From Methylocystaceae bacterium (GTDB taxonomy: Bacteria > Pseudomonadota > Alphaproteobacteria > Rhizobiales > Beijerinckiaceae): 8,826 nt of DNA. The notes beneath the pieces are model-generated. The model was not told the origin of the DNA. It saw nothing but the letters and a program-made list of their open reading frames with translations, and did not search any database. The DNA lies in contig PQAN01000248.1 of assembly GCA_003105285.1 (NCBI GenBank), forward strand, positions 1 to 8,826, written 5' to 3'. Both the position numbers and the translations under genes were made by a program. Of this stretch, positions 1 through 6,533 are shown piece by piece; position 1 is the stretch's first letter, and each line of letters opens with the position of its first letter.

Positions 1-29
1 GAATTTCCTGGCGGCGGCGACGCCAGCAT
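1..29 (-). CDS. Possible N-terminus of a leftward gene leaving the window
   Basis: On the minus strand a perfect AGGAGG (positions 44 to 39) sits 9 nt before an ATG at 29-27, which is ideal ribosome-binding geometry. The frame stays open to the window edge and would begin MLASPPPGN. A second ATG at 51-49 opens another frame, also open to the edge (MDQEGGPYAGVAAARKF), but the AGGAGG lies inside it and it lacks a good site of its own. Too few residues are visible to name a product. It does not resemble the N-terminus of TopA, a common neighbour of dprA in alphaproteobacteria. The call rests on the ribosome binding site alone. Confidence 0.3.
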
Positions 30-92
30 AGGGCCCTCCCTCCTGGTCCATGGTGCGAACCCCAAGCCTATGCAGAATTGCTCGGAGCTATG

Positions 93-317
93 ATGCGCAA
101 GCCCAAAGCCACCGTTTCCATTCTCGAGGCGGACGAAGCGGCCGCCTCGCTCGCCGCCTACATCGCCGAAATGGCGGAGGAAATGGCGCAGCTCGCGGAG
201 CGTTCCGAGCTGACCATGCTCGCCTATTTCCTCAATCTGGCGCGCGTCGAGGCCGAATTTCGATCGCGCGAATTGGCCGCCCCGCCGCCTATCCGCTCCC
301 GAGCCGGTCCGGCGTGA
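93..317 (+). CDS. Small conserved-type hypothetical protein (74 aa)
   Basis: This 74-residue protein has no signal peptide or membrane segment. Residues about 8-35 (ADEAAASLAAYIAEMAEEMA) and 40-60 (ELTMLAYFLNLARVEAEFRS) look like two amphipathic helices rich in Ala and Glu, followed by a short Pro/Arg tail. I place the start at the ATG at 93 because GGAG at 84-87 lies 5 nt upstream. The ATG at 90 and a TTG at 78 are in the same frame but fit that site less well. The pattern recalls small uncharacterised proteins found in many Rhizobiales genomes, but I know no function for them. It ends only 5 nt from the dprA stop, so the two genes are tail-to-tail with no room for a terminator between them. 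A small soluble helical, perhaps dimeric, protein is inference only. Confidence 0.65.
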   Translation: MRKPKATVSILEADEAAASLAAYIAEMAEEMAQLAERSELTMLAYFLNLARVEAEFRSRELAAPPPIRSRAGPA

Positions 318-322
318 CGTTT

Positions 323-1546
323 TCAGATCAGCGAAACCAGATTGAGCCCGTGCCGAGCGACACGACCGGCGAGATCGAGTTCGAGAAGAACGGCGTGGAC
401 GTCGCGCGCCGGCAGCCCGACGATGCGGACGAGTTCATCGACCGTGACGGGCGACGGGCCGAGCAGCGACAATATGCGCGACTGGGCGTCCTCCGGCCGC
501 TCTCCGCTCTCGGGCGCGAGAGCGGAAGGGGAGTTCTCGTTCGACGTCGGCGGCGCGACGAGGCCGCCACTCGCCGGCCCGCTTTCTTGCAAGGAGAAGA
601 GATCGACCTCGTCCCAGAGCGGTTCGTCGTCCACGACGCCTTCTCCGAACAGATCGCGTTGTGGCCGGCCGGCTCCGAGCGCGCGCGTCACATCCTCCAC
701 GCCGGCGCAGAGCGTCGCGCCCTGACGCAAGAGATCGTTCGTTCCTTCGGCGCGCGGGTCGAGCGGCGATCCGGGCACGGCGAAAACCTCGCGTCCCTGC
801 TCGACAGCGAAACGCGCGGTGATGAGCGATCCCGAGCGGCGCGCCGCCTCCACCACCACCACACCGCTCGACAGGCCCGAGACGATGCGGTTCCGCCTCG
901 GAAAATCGCGCCCGCGCGGCTCCCATTCGAGCGGCATTTCCGACACCACGGCGCCGCCCTTCGAGATGATTTTCTCGATCAGGGGAGCATGTTCGGCGGG
1001 GTATGGACGAGCGTGTCCGCCAGCCAGAACGGCGACCGCGCCGCTCTCGATCGTGGCGCGATGGGCCGCATAGTCGACGCCGCGCGCCAGACCCGAGACG
1101 ACGACATAATTTTCACGCGCCAACCCCTGCGCCAGCCGCTCCGCGAAGGTCGAGCCCGCCGCCGAGGCGTTGCGCGCGCCGACGATGGCGACGCACGGCC
1201 GCGACAGGACGTCGGCCGAACCGCGCAGAGCGATGATCGGCGGTGCGCTGTCGATTTGCCGCAGCAGCGGCGGATAGTCCGGATCGCTCGCGACGACGAA
1301 GCGAATGCCGAGCGCTTTCGATCTGTCGAGCTCGGCCCACACTTCCTCCGCGTCGGCGATGCGAATCTTGCGGCCCTGCGCCGATCGCGCGACCAATTCC
1401 GGCAGGGCTTCGAGCGCGGCCTGCGCGCCGCCGAAGCGATTGACGAGCTGCCGGAACGTGCGAGGGCCGACGTTCTCGGAGCGAATCAGGCGCAGCCAGT
1501 GAAAAAGTTGGTCGTCGGTCAATCGGCTGGAGGACGGCGGGCTCAT
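323..1546 (-). CDS. dprA: DNA-processing protein DprA
   Basis: DprA (Smf) is a cytoplasmic protein that binds incoming single-stranded DNA during natural transformation and loads RecA on it. Many non-competent bacteria also carry it. The product is 407 aa. An N-terminal helical region (about 10-75) precedes the Rossmann-like core (about 85-290). The core shows the nucleotide-binding-type motif VAIVGARNAS (119-128), SGLARGVDYAAH (151-162), FPRRNRIVSGLS (215-226) and GSLITARFAVEQGREVFAVPG around 239-259. After a Pro/Ser-rich linker (about 322-350), residues 352-405 form the C-terminal winged-helix (DprA_WH/DML1-like) domain, seen as SRILSLLGPSPVTVDELVRI. The start ATG at 1546-1544 overlaps the plsY stop as ATGA, so translation is probably coupled to plsY. 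In place of the usual GGLD-x-x-YP-x-E(N/H) stretch this protein has GGHARPYPAEH, a local change in an otherwise intact family member. Confidence 0.97.
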   Translation of the reverse strand: MSPPSSSRLTDDQLFHWLRLIRSENVGPRTFRQLVNRFGGAQAALEALPELVARSAQGRKIRIADAEEVWAELDRSKALGIRFVVASDPDYPPLLRQIDSAPPIIALRGSADVLSRPCVAIVGARNASAAGSTFAERLAQGLARENYVVVSGLARGVDYAAHRATIESGAVAVLAGGHARPYPAEHAPLIEKIISKGGAVVSEMPLEWEPRGRDFPRRNRIVSGLSSGVVVVEAARRSGSLITARFAVEQGREVFAVPGSPLDPRAEGTNDLLRQGATLCAGVEDVTRALGAGRPQRDLFGEGVVDDEPLWDEVDLFSLQESGPASGGLVAPPTSNENSPSALAPESGERPEDAQSRILSLLGPSPVTVDELVRIVGLPARDVHAVLLELDLAGRVARHGLNLVSLI

Positions 1547-2172
1547 GCCTTTTGTCCGATCCGACTTTCTTTTCCGGCGACCAACCGCACGATGTTCTCG
1601 CGGTGCTTCCACCATAGCAGCGCGGTCATCCCCGCGAATACCGCCGCATCGCCGTAGCGCCCATTGGCGGCGAGGACGAGCGGAGCGGCGAGACTTGCGA
1701 CGAGCGCCGACAATGACGAATAGCGGAACAGGCCGGCGACCGCGAGCCAGATCGCCGCAAAGGCCAGTCCCGCCGGCCAATAGAGCCCGAACAATGCGCC
1801 CAGAAAAGTCGCGACGCCCTTGCCGCCGCGAAAGCCCAACCAGACCGGCGCGATATGACCGACAAAGGCCGCCGCGGCGGCGATGATCGCGCCCGCCGGC
1901 GACAGCGCCGCGCCGAGCAGCGCCGCCGCCGCGCCTTTCAGCGCGTCGAGAACGAGGGTGGCGGCGGCGAGGTCCTTGCGACCGGTGCGCAGAACATTGG
2001 TCGCGCCGATATTGCCCGAGCCGATCGAGCGAATATCCGTCGTTCCGGCGAAACGGGTCAGCAACAGTCCGAAAGGGATCGAACCGAGAAGATAGCCGAG
2101 AGCGAGGGCGAAAAGGTCGGGCGAAGAGAAAGAGGACAAGGACGTGAGACCCGAGTGGACGGCCGGCGCCAT
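1543..2172 (-). CDS. plsY: Glycerol-3-phosphate acyltransferase PlsY
   Basis: PlsY is an inner-membrane enzyme that transfers an acyl group from acyl-phosphate to sn-glycerol 3-phosphate, giving lysophosphatidic acid, the first committed step of phospholipid synthesis in most bacteria. With the chosen start the product is 209 aa, the usual family length. All three PlsY signatures are present: GSIPFGLLLTR (30-40), SGNIGATNVLR (52-62) and GHIAPVWLGFRGGKGVAT (105-122). About five hydrophobic helices are visible (roughly 19-40, 67-90, 94-112, 123-147, 150-190). The ATG at 2172-2170 is preferred because the in-frame extension to 2289 adds 39 Arg-rich, atypical residues. No strong Shine-Dalgarno is seen, and a TTG eleven codons downstream is a weaker alternative. 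Its stop overlaps the dprA start by 4 nt; plsY-dprA adjacency is common in alphaproteobacteria. It is divergent from the WcbI-like gene. Confidence 0.96.
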   Translation of the reverse strand: MAPAVHSGLTSLSSFSSPDLFALALGYLLGSIPFGLLLTRFAGTTDIRSIGSGNIGATNVLRTGRKDLAAATLVLDALKGAAAALLGAALSPAGAIIAAAAAFVGHIAPVWLGFRGGKGVATFLGALFGLYWPAGLAFAAIWLAVAGLFRYSSLSALVASLAAPLVLAANGRYGDAAVFAGMTALLWWKHRENIVRLVAGKESRIGQKA

Positions 2173-2526
2173 TCGACACTCGATGGAACGCCGCGCGCGT
2201 CGGAAGCTAGTCGAGGCTTTGGCCGGCCGCAAGCCGGTCGCGCTCCCACGCCGGTCCAGCCTCGTTCCAGCGTTGGGCCAGCAAACCATAAAGGGCGCTT
2301 GCTTACAATTCGTTGGAGCGCTCGCGGCGCCGGCGAGGAGCGCTGCGGAAAGACAAGGCCCAGCGTCGCTTAGCGTTTCGCCGAAACATGAAACGCCTTC
2401 CGCTTTTTTGGCGGATCCGGCGCCGCACCGGCGTCGCCTGCGGCGGGACGCGCTCTAGGCGCCGGCCCTCGATCTAATGTATCGAGACGCATTCCTTAAA
2501 ACGACGCTCGGAGGCTTTCAGGTTTC
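2173..2526. other. Gene-free divergent region between plsY and the WcbI-like gene
   Basis: About 354 bp without a convincing gene separate the two divergent units, so promoters for both should lie here. I cannot point to a good -35/-10 pair on either strand. The part nearest the rightward gene (2470-2505) is relatively AT-rich. Small dyads are visible: GTTTC-GCC-GAAAC (2375-2387), CGCCGCA/TGCGGCG (2421-2427 and 2439-2445) and CCGGCGCC/GGCGCCGG (2417-2424 and 2458-2465). Short dyads like these arise easily in GC-rich DNA and none is followed by a T-run. A 29-codon frame from the ATG at 2388 is Arg-rich and lacks a ribosome site, so I do not call it. Confidence 0.6.
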
Positions 2527-3573
2527 GTGCTGACCCAGATCGACAGACAGATGGTGCGGAGCTGGTATCGGCGTTCGGTCGGACCGCTCCTTGCGGAGCT
2601 GACCGGCAAGAGGTCGCACAGGACCGGCCCGCGCATCGCCGTGGTCGGCAATTGCCAGAGCTTCGGCGTCGCCTATGCGATGCAATTGCTCGACCCTCTC
2701 GCGAGCGTCGACCGTTTCGCCGTCCATATGAAGGCGCATGTCGACGTCGAGCGGTTGGCGAAGACGCTTTCCGGATACGACTACGTCTTCTCGCATGAAT
2801 TCCAGAGCGGCCTGCTCACGTGCGGCGATTCCGGCGACCTGCGCCGTCTGTTGCCGAAAGCGATCTTTTTCCCGTTCTTCTGGTTTCCCGCCTACCATCC
2901 CGACCAGATCCATCTGCTCGACGAGACGCGCGGCAACGCCGGCGTCTTCGGCCCGCTCGGCCCCTATCACTCCGCCCTCGCGCTCTTTGCTTTCCGCAAG
3001 GGCCTCACGCTCGACGAAGCCAACGCTCTGTTCAACGAGAACGTGTTCGACGAGGTCGGCTATTTCGACGCCTGGAACGCGGCCGTCGCGGAACTCGTCG
3101 ACAACGCCGCGAAATATTCGCTGGACTTGCGAGAACATGTCGTCCGATGGTCGCGCCGCGGCGTCTTCATGTGGTCGAACAACCACCCGAAGTCGTTCGT
3201 GCTCTACGATCTCGCCAAGACGCTGACGGCGCGGGCCGGACTCCCCGTGCGCGACGTCGACTGGGACTATTACGCCATCGACGACCTCGGCCGCAGCGAC
3301 GTTTTTCCGGTCTATCCGCCGCTCGCCGAACGTTTCGGCCATCCGGGCAGCTATACGTTCAAGCGCGGCAATTATCGCCTGAGCTCGAGCGTCGGCGACA
3401 GTCTGACGCTGCCGCAATTTCTCGCCGGATCCTATAAGCTCTATGGACGCAGCGCGCCCTCGCAGATCTCCAATCCGCGCGTCGAGAACTGGCTCGCCGA
3501 CGTGACGGTGGGCGACAAGCTCGTCGCCTTGGCGCGCGAGAATTCGAAAGCTGGACTGACGCATGTGCGCTAG
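2527..3573 (+). CDS. WcbI-like polysaccharide-biosynthesis family protein
   Basis: The 348-aa product resembles the WcbI family. Its founding member, in the Burkholderia pseudomallei capsule cluster, is a CoA-binding protein proposed to acetylate capsule sugar. The family hallmark is near the N-terminus: RIAVVGNCQSFGVAYAMQLL (36-55), a beta strand leading into GNCQ. Further polar motifs follow: SHEFQ (89-93), FPAYHPDQ (120-127), GPYHSA (145-150) and WSNNHPKSF (216-224). No signal peptide or membrane helix is seen, so it is probably cytoplasmic. The GTG at 2527 is chosen because GGAGG at 2510-2514 lies 12 nt upstream, slightly long. An ATG at 2551 is an alternative that would drop eight residues. 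The gene is first in a rightward run with a DUF697 gene and xthA and has no glycosyltransferase neighbours in view. The family call is from recognised motifs; substrate and reaction here are unknown. Confidence 0.75.
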   Translation: MLTQIDRQMVRSWYRRSVGPLLAELTGKRSHRTGPRIAVVGNCQSFGVAYAMQLLDPLASVDRFAVHMKAHVDVERLAKTLSGYDYVFSHEFQSGLLTCGDSGDLRRLLPKAIFFPFFWFPAYHPDQIHLLDETRGNAGVFGPLGPYHSALALFAFRKGLTLDEANALFNENVFDEVGYFDAWNAAVAELVDNAAKYSLDLREHVVRWSRRGVFMWSNNHPKSFVLYDLAKTLTARAGLPVRDVDWDYYAIDDLGRSDVFPVYPPLAERFGHPGSYTFKRGNYRLSSSVGDSLTLPQFLAGSYKLYGRSAPSQISNPRVENWLADVTVGDKLVALARENSKAGLTHVR

Positions 3574-3608
3574 AAGGGCGACAGGGGCGAGCAAACGCAG
3601 ACAGGCCG

Positions 3609-4697
3609 ATGAGCGACTCAGAGCGTAGACCACGTCCGCGCGCCTTCCGGTTGGACGGCGAGCAAATCGTCACGCCGAAGAGCGCGGCGAGCCCCGCCGA
3701 TGCGGATCGCGCGCCATTCTCGAGCGTGATCGAACCGCAAGAGGACGTCTTCGCTCTCGAATTCGACGAGCCGCCGCGCGGCTTCGAGGAACGAGAGCAG
3801 GCGGTCGAAGCAGCGCAGAAGCGCGGCGTGCTGCGCAGCTTCTTCGTTTCCTGGGCCGGATTGTTCTGGTCCGCCGCGGCAGGGCTCGCATCGCTCGCGG
3901 CGGGCCTGTGGCTGACGCGTCTCATCGAGGACCTGTTCGCGCACTCCGCCATGCTCGGGACGTTCGGCTTGGGCCTCGCCGGCGTCGCCATTCTCGCTCT
4001 GCTCGTTCTGCTCGGGCGCGAGATCGCGGCGATCGCGCGCCAGAACCGCATCGCCAAGCTGCATCTCGCGCTCGCCGAAGCGCGAAGCCAGGACGACGGC
4101 AAGGCCGCGCGCGTCCGTTTGCGCGAACTCTGCAAGCTGTATGAAGAGCGGCCCGAGACCGGCCGGGCGCGCGCGCTCGTCCTCGACTTCTGCAGTCAGA
4201 TCATCGACGGGCGCGACCTCATCGATCTCGCCGAACGCAATCTCGTGCATCCGCTCGATGCGCAGGCGCGACGCGAGATCGCCGACGCCTCGAAGCGCGT
4301 GTCGATCGTCACGACGGTCAGCCCCCGCGCGCTGCTCGACGTGCTGTTCGTCGCCGCGCAGGCCATTCGGCTGATGCGCCGCATTTCCGAAATCTATGGC
4401 GGACGCCCCGGACTGCTCGGCTTTTTCAAGCTCGCGCGATCGGTCGGCGCCCATCTCGCCATCACCGGCGGACTGGCGATCGGCGACTCGCTGCTACAGC
4501 AGGTCGTCGGCCATGGCATTGCCGCGAAATTGTCGGCGCGGCTCGGCGAAGGCGTGCTCAACGGGCTGCTGACGGCGCGCGTCGGCCTCTCGGCCATGGC
4601 GGTTTGCCGGCCCATGCCGTTCTGCGCCGAAAAGCCGCCGGGCGTCGCCGATGTGGCGCCTTTCTTGTTCGGCGACCGGACGAAGAGCGAACGCTAG
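3609..4697 (+). CDS. YcjF-like TIGR01620/DUF697 inner-membrane protein
   Basis: The 362-aa product has a polar N-terminal region (1-75), two closely spaced membrane helices (about 78-103 and 115-137), a charged helical stretch (139-235) and a C-terminal DUF697 domain. That domain runs from TTVSPRALLDVLFVAAQAIR (235-254) through ITGGLAIGDSLLQQVVGHGI (285-304) to CRPMPF (333-338), a typical DUF697 ending. This matches the YcjF/TIGR01620 family, whose role is poorly defined. Its usual operon partner is the YcjX (DUF463) P-loop protein, but ycjX is not next to it here. The preceding gene is WcbI-like, 35 nt upstream, and xthA follows 35 nt downstream. The ribosome site before the ATG at 3609 is weak (ACAGG at 3601-3605). 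The N-terminus probably lies in the cytoplasm, making a helical hairpin in the inner membrane. Confidence 0.88.
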   Translation: MSDSERRPRPRAFRLDGEQIVTPKSAASPADADRAPFSSVIEPQEDVFALEFDEPPRGFEEREQAVEAAQKRGVLRSFFVSWAGLFWSAAAGLASLAAGLWLTRLIEDLFAHSAMLGTFGLGLAGVAILALLVLLGREIAAIARQNRIAKLHLALAEARSQDDGKAARVRLRELCKLYEERPETGRARALVLDFCSQIIDGRDLIDLAERNLVHPLDAQARREIADASKRVSIVTTVSPRALLDVLFVAAQAIRLMRRISEIYGGRPGLLGFFKLARSVGAHLAITGGLAIGDSLLQQVVGHGIAAKLSARLGEGVLNGLLTARVGLSAMAVCRPMPFCAEKPPGVADVAPFLFGDRTKSER

Positions 4698-4732
4698 ACT
4701 TACGCCTCACTCGACATCGAGACGAGACCCAG

Positions 4733-5533
4733 ATGAAGATCACGACGTGGAACATTAATTCGGTGCGCCTGCGGATGCCCTTGGTCGCGCAATTCCTGAA
4801 GGACCATCGTCCCGACATTCTGTGTCTGCAGGAAACCAAATGCCGCAACGCGGAGTTTCCGTTCTCCGATTTTCGCGCGCTCGGCTATGAGCATTTCGCG
4901 ATCAACGGGCAGAAGGGCTATCACGGCGTCGCGATCATCTCCAGGCATCCGATCGAGCTCTTGGAGACGCGCGATTTTTGCGAGAAGGGCGACGCGCGGC
5001 ACGTTTCGGTCGGCGTCGCCAACGGCGGCGCGCCGCTCGTCGTGCATAATTTCTATGTGCCGGCCGGCGGCGACGAACCGGACGTCGAGATCAATCCGAA
5101 ATTCGCGCACAAGCTCGGCTTTCTCGACGAGATGGCGGAATGGATCGTGCGCGACCGCATTACCGACGGGCGCGTCGTGCTCGTCGGCGACCTCAATATC
5201 GCGCCGCTCGAACATGACGTCTGGAGCCACAAAGCGCTGCTGCAAGTCGTCAGCCACACGCCGATCGAAGTCGAGAAGCTCGACGACGTCTTTCGCGCCG
5301 GCCCGTGGATCGACGCGATGCGCCGCTTCGTGCCGCGCGACGAAAAGCTCTACACATGGTGGAGCTATCGCGCCTCCGACTGGACGAAATCGGATCGCGG
5401 CCGCCGGCTCGACCACATATTGGTGAGCGAAGCGCTGTCGAATGCGCTGGAGAATTTATCGGTGCTGCGCGAAGCGCGCAGTTGGACGCGCCCGTCCGAT
5501 CATGTGCCGGTGACGATTTCTCTCGCGGTCTGA
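4733..5533 (+). CDS. xthA: Exodeoxyribonuclease III (AP endonuclease)
   Basis: This 266-aa cytoplasmic enzyme of the exonuclease-endonuclease-phosphatase fold cuts DNA at abasic sites and degrades duplex DNA 3' to 5', acting in base-excision repair. The ExoIII landmarks are in order: TTWNINSVRLR (4-14), LQETK (32-36) with the metal-ligand Glu34, GYHGVAI (62-68), Tyr108 in HNFYVPAGG, GDLNIAP (152-158) with Asp153 and Asn155, RLDHILVS with Asp227, and SDHVPV with the catalytic His257. Length is standard for the family. The ATG at 4733 begins the conserved MKITTWNI sequence; the same frame extends upstream to 4604, but those residues overlap the preceding gene and look non-coding. The Shine-Dalgarno is weak (GACGAGA about 6 nt upstream). 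It is third in a rightward run and converges on the gene ending at 5573, with only 39 nt between the stops. Confidence 0.97.
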   Translation: MKITTWNINSVRLRMPLVAQFLKDHRPDILCLQETKCRNAEFPFSDFRALGYEHFAINGQKGYHGVAIISRHPIELLETRDFCEKGDARHVSVGVANGGAPLVVHNFYVPAGGDEPDVEINPKFAHKLGFLDEMAEWIVRDRITDGRVVLVGDLNIAPLEHDVWSHKALLQVVSHTPIEVEKLDDVFRAGPWIDAMRRFVPRDEKLYTWWSYRASDWTKSDRGRRLDHILVSEALSNALENLSVLREARSWTRPSDHVPVTISLAV

Positions 5534-5572
5534 AGCGCGCCCGCCGCCGAGCCGGAATCCGCTTCGAACCCG

Positions 5573-6085
5573 TCAGGCGTGCTCGCCGACCTGCGCCTTG
5601 AGCTCGGCGAGCGAAGAGAAACGTCGCGCTCTGCCCGAATTGCGAACTTCGACGCCGCCGTCGGAAAACATCACATAGGTCGTGTCGCCATCGACGTGGC
5701 GGTCGACCTCGACCGGCCTCGTCGCAACCGTGTCCAGCGCCGCGGCCAACGACGCCGCGAATTCCTTCTCCGGCGCCGCCGGCTGTTGCGCCGGCGCCGG
5801 ATCGGCGCGCGGGACCTGCGACGGCGGGGCGGAGGACGGCAGCGCCGTGGAGGGCGACGTGGAAGCGGCGAAGATCGCGTGATCCAGCCGCGACAGCACG
5901 GCGGCGAGCGCCAGCGTCACGACGCCGCCGGACACGGCCACGGAGCCGGCGATGAACAGGCTCCAACCCCGCTCGATCTGTATCTTGTCCCACCCGTCCC
6001 ACATGGCGGCGAACCCGGCGAGCGCCAGACCCGCGCCGAGCGCTCGGACGCCCCATCTCGACAGCCGAAACCAGCCACGTCGCAT
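5573..6085 (-). CDS. Two-helix membrane protein with a small C-terminal domain, unknown function
   Basis: The 170-aa product starts with a basic N-terminus (MRRGWFRLSRW) and two hydrophobic helices (about 13-30 and 42-65), so both ends probably face the cytoplasm. A Pro/Ala/Ser-rich linker (75-107) leads to a compact C-terminal part (108-170): a helix (EFAASLAAALDTV), then beta-type sequence VDGDTTYVMFSDGGVEVRNS (131-150), then RRFSSLAELKAQV (154-166). The GDTTY-x-MFSDGG pattern followed by a FSSLxEL helix recalls short domains in rhizobial hypothetical proteins, but I know no assigned role. The start at 6085 is supported by GAGG at 6094-6091, 5 nt upstream. The gene is divergent from the secreted-protein gene at 6555 and may share its upstream control region. 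Confidence 0.8.
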   Translation of the reverse strand: MRRGWFRLSRWGVRALGAGLALAGFAAMWDGWDKIQIERGWSLFIAGSVAVSGGVVTLALAAVLSRLDHAIFAASTSPSTALPSSAPPSQVPRADPAPAQQPAAPEKEFAASLAAALDTVATRPVEVDRHVDGDTTYVMFSDGGVEVRNSGRARRFSSLAELKAQVGEHA

Positions 6086-6306
6086 TTTTGCCTCGCTCTC
6101 CGACGCCGCGCAATCGCGCCGGCACGATTATCAGGATGCACGAGCGATCCGCAAATCCGAAGCGATCGCGAACGATATTCGGCCCGCAAATTCCGGCGCC
6201 ATTGTGGACGGCGGCGGCTCTTTCGAAGCTTTCCAAAATGCCGCAAATACTTTGCGCAGCCTCGAAGCGAGCGACGGCAGGAAACCCCACGACTTCTATA
6301 TTTAGT

Positions 6307-6324
6307 ATAATATTTCAATATTAT
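6307..6324. repeat. AT-rich inverted repeat, 8-bp arms
   Basis: ATAATATT (6307-6314) and AATATTAT (6317-6324) are exact reverse complements around a TC centre. The right arm overlaps the first copy of the tandem 15-bp repeat. An operator for a dimeric regulator or a curved/melting element are both possible; nothing in the sequence decides between them. Confidence 0.7.
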
Positions 6325-6349
6325 GCCTATATATATTATGCCTATATAT
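6320..6349. repeat. Tandem 15-bp direct repeat, two copies
   Basis: ATTATGCCTATATAT occurs twice head-to-tail without mismatch (6320-6334 and 6335-6349). The only G/C bases in each unit are the central GCC. Exact tandem copies 15 bp apart could be repeated regulator sites about one and a half helical turns apart, or a recent slippage duplication. Confidence 0.8.
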
Positions 6350-6403
6350 ATGTCATCACTGGCGCAGCCGACCCCTTTCCGCCATTCAGCGCATTTCAAC
6401 AAA

Positions 6404-6426
6404 CATAATATATTCAACATATTATG
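6404..6426. repeat. AT-rich inverted repeat CATAATAT-N7-ATATTATG
   Basis: CATAATAT (6404-6411) and ATATTATG (6419-6426) are exact reverse complements separated by seven bases. The arms are the same octamer found in direct orientation at 6318-6325 and 6333-6340, so the region holds several copies of one half-site. The layout is that of a binding site for a dimeric transcription factor, about 130 bp upstream of the gene at 6555. The factor is not known. Confidence 0.7.
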
Positions 6427-6491
6427 ATAATTACTCAGGTGCGTCGTAGTGTCGCATCGTAACTGTCAAGTCGAATACAGACATAAAACAC

Positions 6492-6509
6492 CGAGACGAG
6501 CTCGACTCG
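6492..6509. promoter_or_regulatory. 18-bp near-perfect palindrome, possible operator
   Basis: CGAGACGAG directly abuts CTCGACTCG. Eight of nine positions are complementary, the exception being an A opposite an A in the middle of each arm. It lies 45 bp before the ATG at 6555 and just upstream of the -10-like CATATAAG at 6513-6520. A repressor bound there would overlap the promoter. It could also fold as a hairpin in the transcript if transcription starts further upstream. Confidence 0.45.
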
Positions 6510-6519
6510 TAACATATAA

Positions 6520-6533
6520 GGACATTTCTGTCC
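6520..6533 (+). promoter_or_regulatory. Small hairpin just upstream of the ribosome site
   Basis: GGACA (6520-6524) and TGTCC (6529-6533) can pair around a TTTC loop, ending 7 nt before the AGGAG at 6541-6545. A five-pair stem is weak and may be chance. If real, it would sit in the 5' leader of the mRNA of the gene at 6555 and might influence ribosome access. Confidence 0.25.

Noticed and set aside
50..1657. 535-codon open frame on the plus strand
   Set aside because: It runs antisense to dprA, which has clear family motifs throughout. The translated product is Arg-rich with no recognisable domain; long antisense frames are common in GC-rich DNA.
2388..2477. 29-codon frame MKRLPLFWRI... upstream of the WcbI-like gene
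   Set aside because: No ribosome binding site and an Arg-rich composition typical of random GC-rich translation.
2518..3633. 371-codon open frame on the minus strand
   Set aside because: Antisense to the WcbI-like gene, which has the GNCQ motif and a ribosome site. The minus-strand product shows no recognisable domain.
5579..6310. Long plus-strand frame opposite the two-helix membrane protein
   Set aside because: The product is low-complexity Arg-rich sequence, while the minus-strand protein has proper membrane helices and a good ribosome site.
6320..6349. CRISPR-like array
   Set aside because: Only two 15-bp units directly abutting, with no spacers and no cas genes; it is a short tandem duplication.
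6361..6376. TGGC-type sequence as a sigma-54 promoter
   Set aside because: TGGCGCAGCCGACCCC lacks the downstream TTGC element at the required spacing.
5917..6420. Minus-strand frame covering the AT-rich region (MLNILCLLKC...)
   Set aside because: It reads through the repeats, giving YIGIIYIGII-type sequence from the tandem duplication, and then overlaps the membrane-protein gene in another frame. It looks like a by-product of AT-rich DNA.
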